Source: Pseudomonadota bacterium
GTDB lineage: Bacteria > Bdellovibrionota_C > UBA2361 > SZUA-149
Assembly: GCA_029555385.1 (NCBI GenBank)
Contig: JAKPSH010000026.1
Span: 1 to 33,783 of the forward strand
Direction: 5' to 3'
Length of the DNA stretch: 33,783 nucleotides
In this document: positions 30,786-33,783 of the stretch, one piece after another
How the letters are laid out: the number at the start of each line of letters is the position of its first letter
Numbering within the stretch: position 1 is the stretch's first letter
Position numbers and translations under genes: made by a program
The notes under the pieces: model-generated
What the model saw: only the letters and a program-made list of their open reading frames with translations
Database searches by the model: none
Told to the model about the DNA's origin: nothing

Positions 30786-33515
30786 ATGAATGATGCAGCA
30801 AGATATTGTCCAGGGCAGAGCCGCGGCAGCTTGTCGCTGACCATGCTATTTTCAACAATGGCCGGTGTTTTGTTTATTCTGCTCTTTTATAATTTGACGC
30901 AGTATATCGGGGCGAATGCTGCTTTGAAAGAGGCGGCAAGGAAAGCCGCACGCTGCATTTCACCCACAGATCCTGCCTGTATCGAGCTGACAAATAACGA
31001 GGCTGCCGAGGCAGTCCGGGAATGGTGGGGTTATGCCGCTAAACCGGGCCGCGAACGGTCAATGGATCTGTTTGTTGACTATTATACTTATTCGGCGAAT
31101 ATGCCTGCGCGGTTATGGGGTGCCGATTATGACGTCTACGAGGTGCACCGTGCAAAACAGCCTGTGCGCTGGAATACGATGGAGGTGCCGGTGAGAAGGT
31201 TTACGCCGCTGATTACAGATCGGCGGGGAGCTTATCGAGCAGATTTCAACTTTGCGTACTTTCGTCCGCGTTATGCCAATAATTTTCCGGAATTTGAGCA
31301 AGATATATCCGCGTCGTGGCTGGCTTGGCAGTCAAAACACGAGCAGCAATTCAACTGGATCCATTTTGCTCCGCGGCTGGTTGAGAATAATAAAACCGAA
31401 ATATTTGAGACAAAGTTTGCGCAGACAATAATCATTCCCCGGCTCGAAAACAGCGCTGGTATTGCGTGTTTCAACGCGGATTGGTCAACATGCAGTGTTG
31501 CTGCTGATGCCGGCGACAAAGATCTGATCGGCATGGAGAATGTTTGGCGCGATTTTGCATACTTGGCAATCAAAGTCACTGCCTTCATCACTCCGGTTTC
31601 CGGCGCGCCGGTAGTAAGCTGGAATTCTACCGTAGATGATACTGACGGGCTTATGCTCGAGATTATCGGGCCTGATGGAAGTATCGAGCAGCGAGCGCTG
31701 GGCGGGCGAATTTGGGAGGAAGTGCCCGCCCAAGGATTCGGCTATAATCTTTGGCTGCGCGGTCCGGATGGTGCGCACGGGGGAGATAGCAATAAGCCGC
31801 ATGATGTTCTGCGGGTAGCGCGCGGTTCGACCATACAAATCAAGGGACAGCTCGCCGTGCGGGGCGGTGCGGCGAGCGCTGAGGTGCATATTGGTTACTA
31901 TTATGACCAGTATGAGCAGGCTGAGACGAAGCATGTCTCGTGCCGCCCACTGGAATTTCTCGGTGCTTCCAATCCAAACTTGTGTCAGACAACAGCGACT
32001 TGCACTCCGGAATCAGGGAGTTTGGGCGACGTGCCGAAAAAAGTGTGGTGGAACTGGCGGAGAGTTGCTTGTGACGAATTGCAGCTTGCTCCGCTGGGGC
32101 CAGGACGGGCCAGCAGGGAACATGCGGTAGAAGCGGCTGTGTGCGATGCCGCGTGGCGTCCGGAGAATTTACTGCCCGATTTATTCGGCTCGGGTAGGGT
32201 GCAGATCGGATGGGAAGTTTCCGATATGCGTGTCGTCGAACTCCCTGCCGGAGGACTCTGTAAGCAGGGCCGGTTAGCGGTGTATCGGGAGTATTGCGGC
32301 GATGATGCAATAGCCGGAAGGCGTACAGAAGTGTCTGCATGTTCGAATGTGGTTTCAGCAGTCACGGCGGTTGAGAAAAACGCGGAAACAATTAACACAA
32401 TTCAACCGAAAGGAGCTCCCCGCTTCGCTGAAAAAATCTCGCCCGAGATGCTCGCGCCGGAAAAGGATTACTGGCAGTTTAATTGGTCAGCACGTGATGA
32501 AAGCGGAGGTGTGTTGAGCACAGAGCGCAATGAGGTGCGGCGCGTTCGTCTTTCTTTGCGCGATCCGGCAAACCTGATTCGCTCGTTTGAGCGCATGGAC
32601 GGGGTGGAGGACAAGCCGCTGCCGGTGCAGTTTGCGCAAGCTATCCTGCGGGAGAATGCAGAGCGCGCCGGTGCTTACGGATGGAGCGAATATGCGGCCA
32701 AAATTGCTGATTATGTTACTGTTGTTCAGCGCGAGGCCATGGTTACAGCGATTACCGGTGTTTATCCTTTTGTGGAGCCGGTCCCGGAGATCTACTGGGG
32801 GCAAAACGATTTGGCCAAAGGCTGGGATTTCGACCGGGATTGTCAGGTGGATGCGGCTTGCCATGGGGAGTTCGTGCGTTATGAGAATGAAGAACAAATG
32901 CTGCGCGCCTTTGCTGCAAAGCAATATCCGCAAGCTCTCGATACCCGGTATGTCTTTCATGCCGGCAAGTCCGAGTATGCCTTGACAAAGATTTATGCGG
33001 ATGCCTCCCCGCGAAACGAATCCCAGCAGTCGGGCTTTCCTCCATGTACTGCTACCAAGTCCGTTTGCAGCGACGGCACGTCAGCAGACTTTACTGAGCT
33101 TGTACATCTTGGTTTTGGCCCAGAGGTGCCAGAGAGCTGCACGCAGGGCATACATCACCAGTGTTTTGCCCGGCCCTATGGTACCGCGTATGCCGCAGAG
33201 CCGCTTGTGCTTGAAGTCGATCAACAGCTCATCGAACAGGTTGCTCTTGCTGAGGTGCGGCGGATTATTCCGGGAGCTTTGTCTGCTGCGCAGTGCGGTA
33301 AGGCACAGACTAGCGGCTGCACGGATGTGGCAGTCGCGTTTGTCGATGATCGGCGCGTGAATGTGACGGTGAGCTACGATATGCCGCTTGTGTTCCCGCT
33401 TAATGCGATTACCGGCAGCAATAGTTTGCGTATTTTTCAAACAAAAGAAGAAATTCTTGAGCGTGCAGCCGTGGGACGGGAGACGTCGCTGGAATTAGCA
33501 GGACTAAGTGGCTAG
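30786..33515 (+). CDS. Very large Cys-rich TadE-like protein
   Basis: With ATG 30786 the protein has 909 residues. This start follows AAAGGAGAG at 6 nt; a TTG 24 nt upstream is less likely. The N-terminus (R-G14-S-L-S-L-T and a hydrophobic helix to about residue 40, then A-A-L-K-E-A-A-R-K-A-A-R) is of TadE type, but the +5 residue is Thr instead of Glu. The C-terminus has V-S-Y-D-M-P-L-V-F-P and a charged end, as in TadE proteins. Between them lie roughly 800 residues, far above the 150-250 usual for TadE, with about 20 Cys, many in C-x(5-10)-C pairs, suggesting disulfide-bonded surface domains. It may be a tip adhesin mounted on the pilus; that is inference. The stop codon abuts repeat element C. 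Confidence 0.8.
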   Translation: MNDAARYCPGQSRGSLSLTMLFSTMAGVLFILLFYNLTQYIGANAALKEAARKAARCISPTDPACIELTNNEAAEAVREWWGYAAKPGRERSMDLFVDYYTYSANMPARLWGADYDVYEVHRAKQPVRWNTMEVPVRRFTPLITDRRGAYRADFNFAYFRPRYANNFPEFEQDISASWLAWQSKHEQQFNWIHFAPRLVENNKTEIFETKFAQTIIIPRLENSAGIACFNADWSTCSVAADAGDKDLIGMENVWRDFAYLAIKVTAFITPVSGAPVVSWNSTVDDTDGLMLEIIGPDGSIEQRALGGRIWEEVPAQGFGYNLWLRGPDGAHGGDSNKPHDVLRVARGSTIQIKGQLAVRGGAASAEVHIGYYYDQYEQAETKHVSCRPLEFLGASNPNLCQTTATCTPESGSLGDVPKKVWWNWRRVACDELQLAPLGPGRASREHAVEAAVCDAAWRPENLLPDLFGSGRVQIGWEVSDMRVVELPAGGLCKQGRLAVYREYCGDDAIAGRRTEVSACSNVVSAVTAVEKNAETINTIQPKGAPRFAEKISPEMLAPEKDYWQFNWSARDESGGVLSTERNEVRRVRLSLRDPANLIRSFERMDGVEDKPLPVQFAQAILRENAERAGAYGWSEYAAKIADYVTVVQREAMVTAITGVYPFVEPVPEIYWGQNDLAKGWDFDRDCQVDAACHGEFVRYENEEQMLRAFAAKQYPQALDTRYVFHAGKSEYALTKIYADASPRNESQQSGFPPCTATKSVCSDGTSADFTELVHLGFGPEVPESCTQGIHHQCFARPYGTAYAAEPLVLEVDQQLIEQVALAEVRRIIPGALSAAQCGKAQTSGCTDVAVAFVDDRRVNVTVSYDMPLVFPLNAITGSNSLRIFQTKEEILERAAVGRETSLELAGLSG

Positions 33516-33519
33516 CCCG

Positions 33520-33783
33520 AAAATAAGCGAATAAATTTTGCCTTGGCTTTGCACTCCAGCCGCTTCACGCAGAACGATGCTGCCGGGTGCTGAAGGCACG
33601 GCCTTTTTTACCCGGCACAACCCTTTGCTTCCCTTCGCTGTCGCCCGCCCAGAGGTCATCTTTTCTACTCATCCCGAGCGCAGAGGTTTAGCGCAATGGC
33701 ATCGTCTGTATTTTAACCGTTATCCCGAGCCCACCGGTTGTTCCTCAAGGCAGCAGTTACCGCGCGAGGGATCTCAAAGTTCC
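33520..33783. repeat. Repeat element C, left part (cut by the window end)
   Basis: The left end AAAATAAGCGAATAA (33520-33534) is identical to that of element A. The following 264 bp match element B at about 94% by eye, including both copies of the ATCCCGAGC block and GAGGGATCTC. The element starts 5 nt after the stop codon of the large TadE-like gene. Its right end lies beyond the window. Orientation is the same as A and B. Confidence 0.85.

Noticed and set aside
25869..33783. Composite transposon formed by elements B and C around the second Tad block
   Set aside because: The copies are direct, non-coding, and no transposase is present; block movement by recombination between them remains possible but is not shown.

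Overview
The window comes from a Gram-negative bacterium of moderate GC content. A Tad/Flp pilus locus, a PEP-CTERM surface protein, the ABC-F protein EttA and FHA-domain ATPases together suggest a deltaproteobacterial-grade or related uncultivated lineage. That placement is an inference from gene content only; no rRNA or other phylogenetic marker is present.

Layout. (1) 1-15227, all on the + strand: a Tad (tight adherence, type IVb pilus / type II-like secretion) block with very short gaps. It starts with the tail of an unknown protein, a one-TM protein and a Flp-type prepilin. CpaB/RcpC, an FHA-CpaF ATPase, TadB and TadC follow, then a one-TM FHA protein, a second FHA-CpaF ATPase and a large membrane protein made of a pseudokinase, a degenerate FHA domain and TPR-like repeats. 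It ends with a PAP2-type phosphatase, a GT-C-like polytopic protein and a small histidine-kinase-like protein without a recognisable ATP-binding domain. (2) 15211-17857, - strand: three tandem Hsp20 chaperones and a CorA magnesium transporter. (3) 17858-18954: about 1.1 kb without genes, holding repeat element A, a run of strong hairpins and the PEP-CTERM promoter region. (4) 18955-25848, + strand: PEP-CTERM protein, EttA, cyclopropane-fatty-acid synthase, and an OmpR-type response regulator with its membrane histidine kinase. (5) 25849-26514: repeat element B. (6) 26515-33515, + strand: a zinc-ribbon protein, an Atg22/UMF1-type MFS transporter, and a second Tad block of TadG-like, TadE-like and very large Cys-rich TadE-like proteins. 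(7) 33516-33783: the start of repeat element C.

How the genes fit together. The flp prepilin, CpaB, two CpaF ATPases, TadB, TadC and the TadE/TadG-like proteins would build one surface pilus or secretion machine. The secretin (CpaC/RcpA), TadZ/CpaE and prepilin peptidase are not in the window. The distinctive feature is the density of phosphothreonine-recognition modules: three canonical FHA domains, two of them fused to the motor ATPases, and a fourth degenerate FHA in a protein whose kinase domain has lost its catalytic residues. This looks like a phospho-signalling or scaffolding layer built onto a Tad machine, and it is the best candidate here for an undescribed system. The second point of interest is a non-coding repeat family with 13-15 bp terminal inverted repeats. 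Its three copies lie in the same orientation at the boundaries between gene blocks, and one contains a nested 59-bp-arm inverted repeat.
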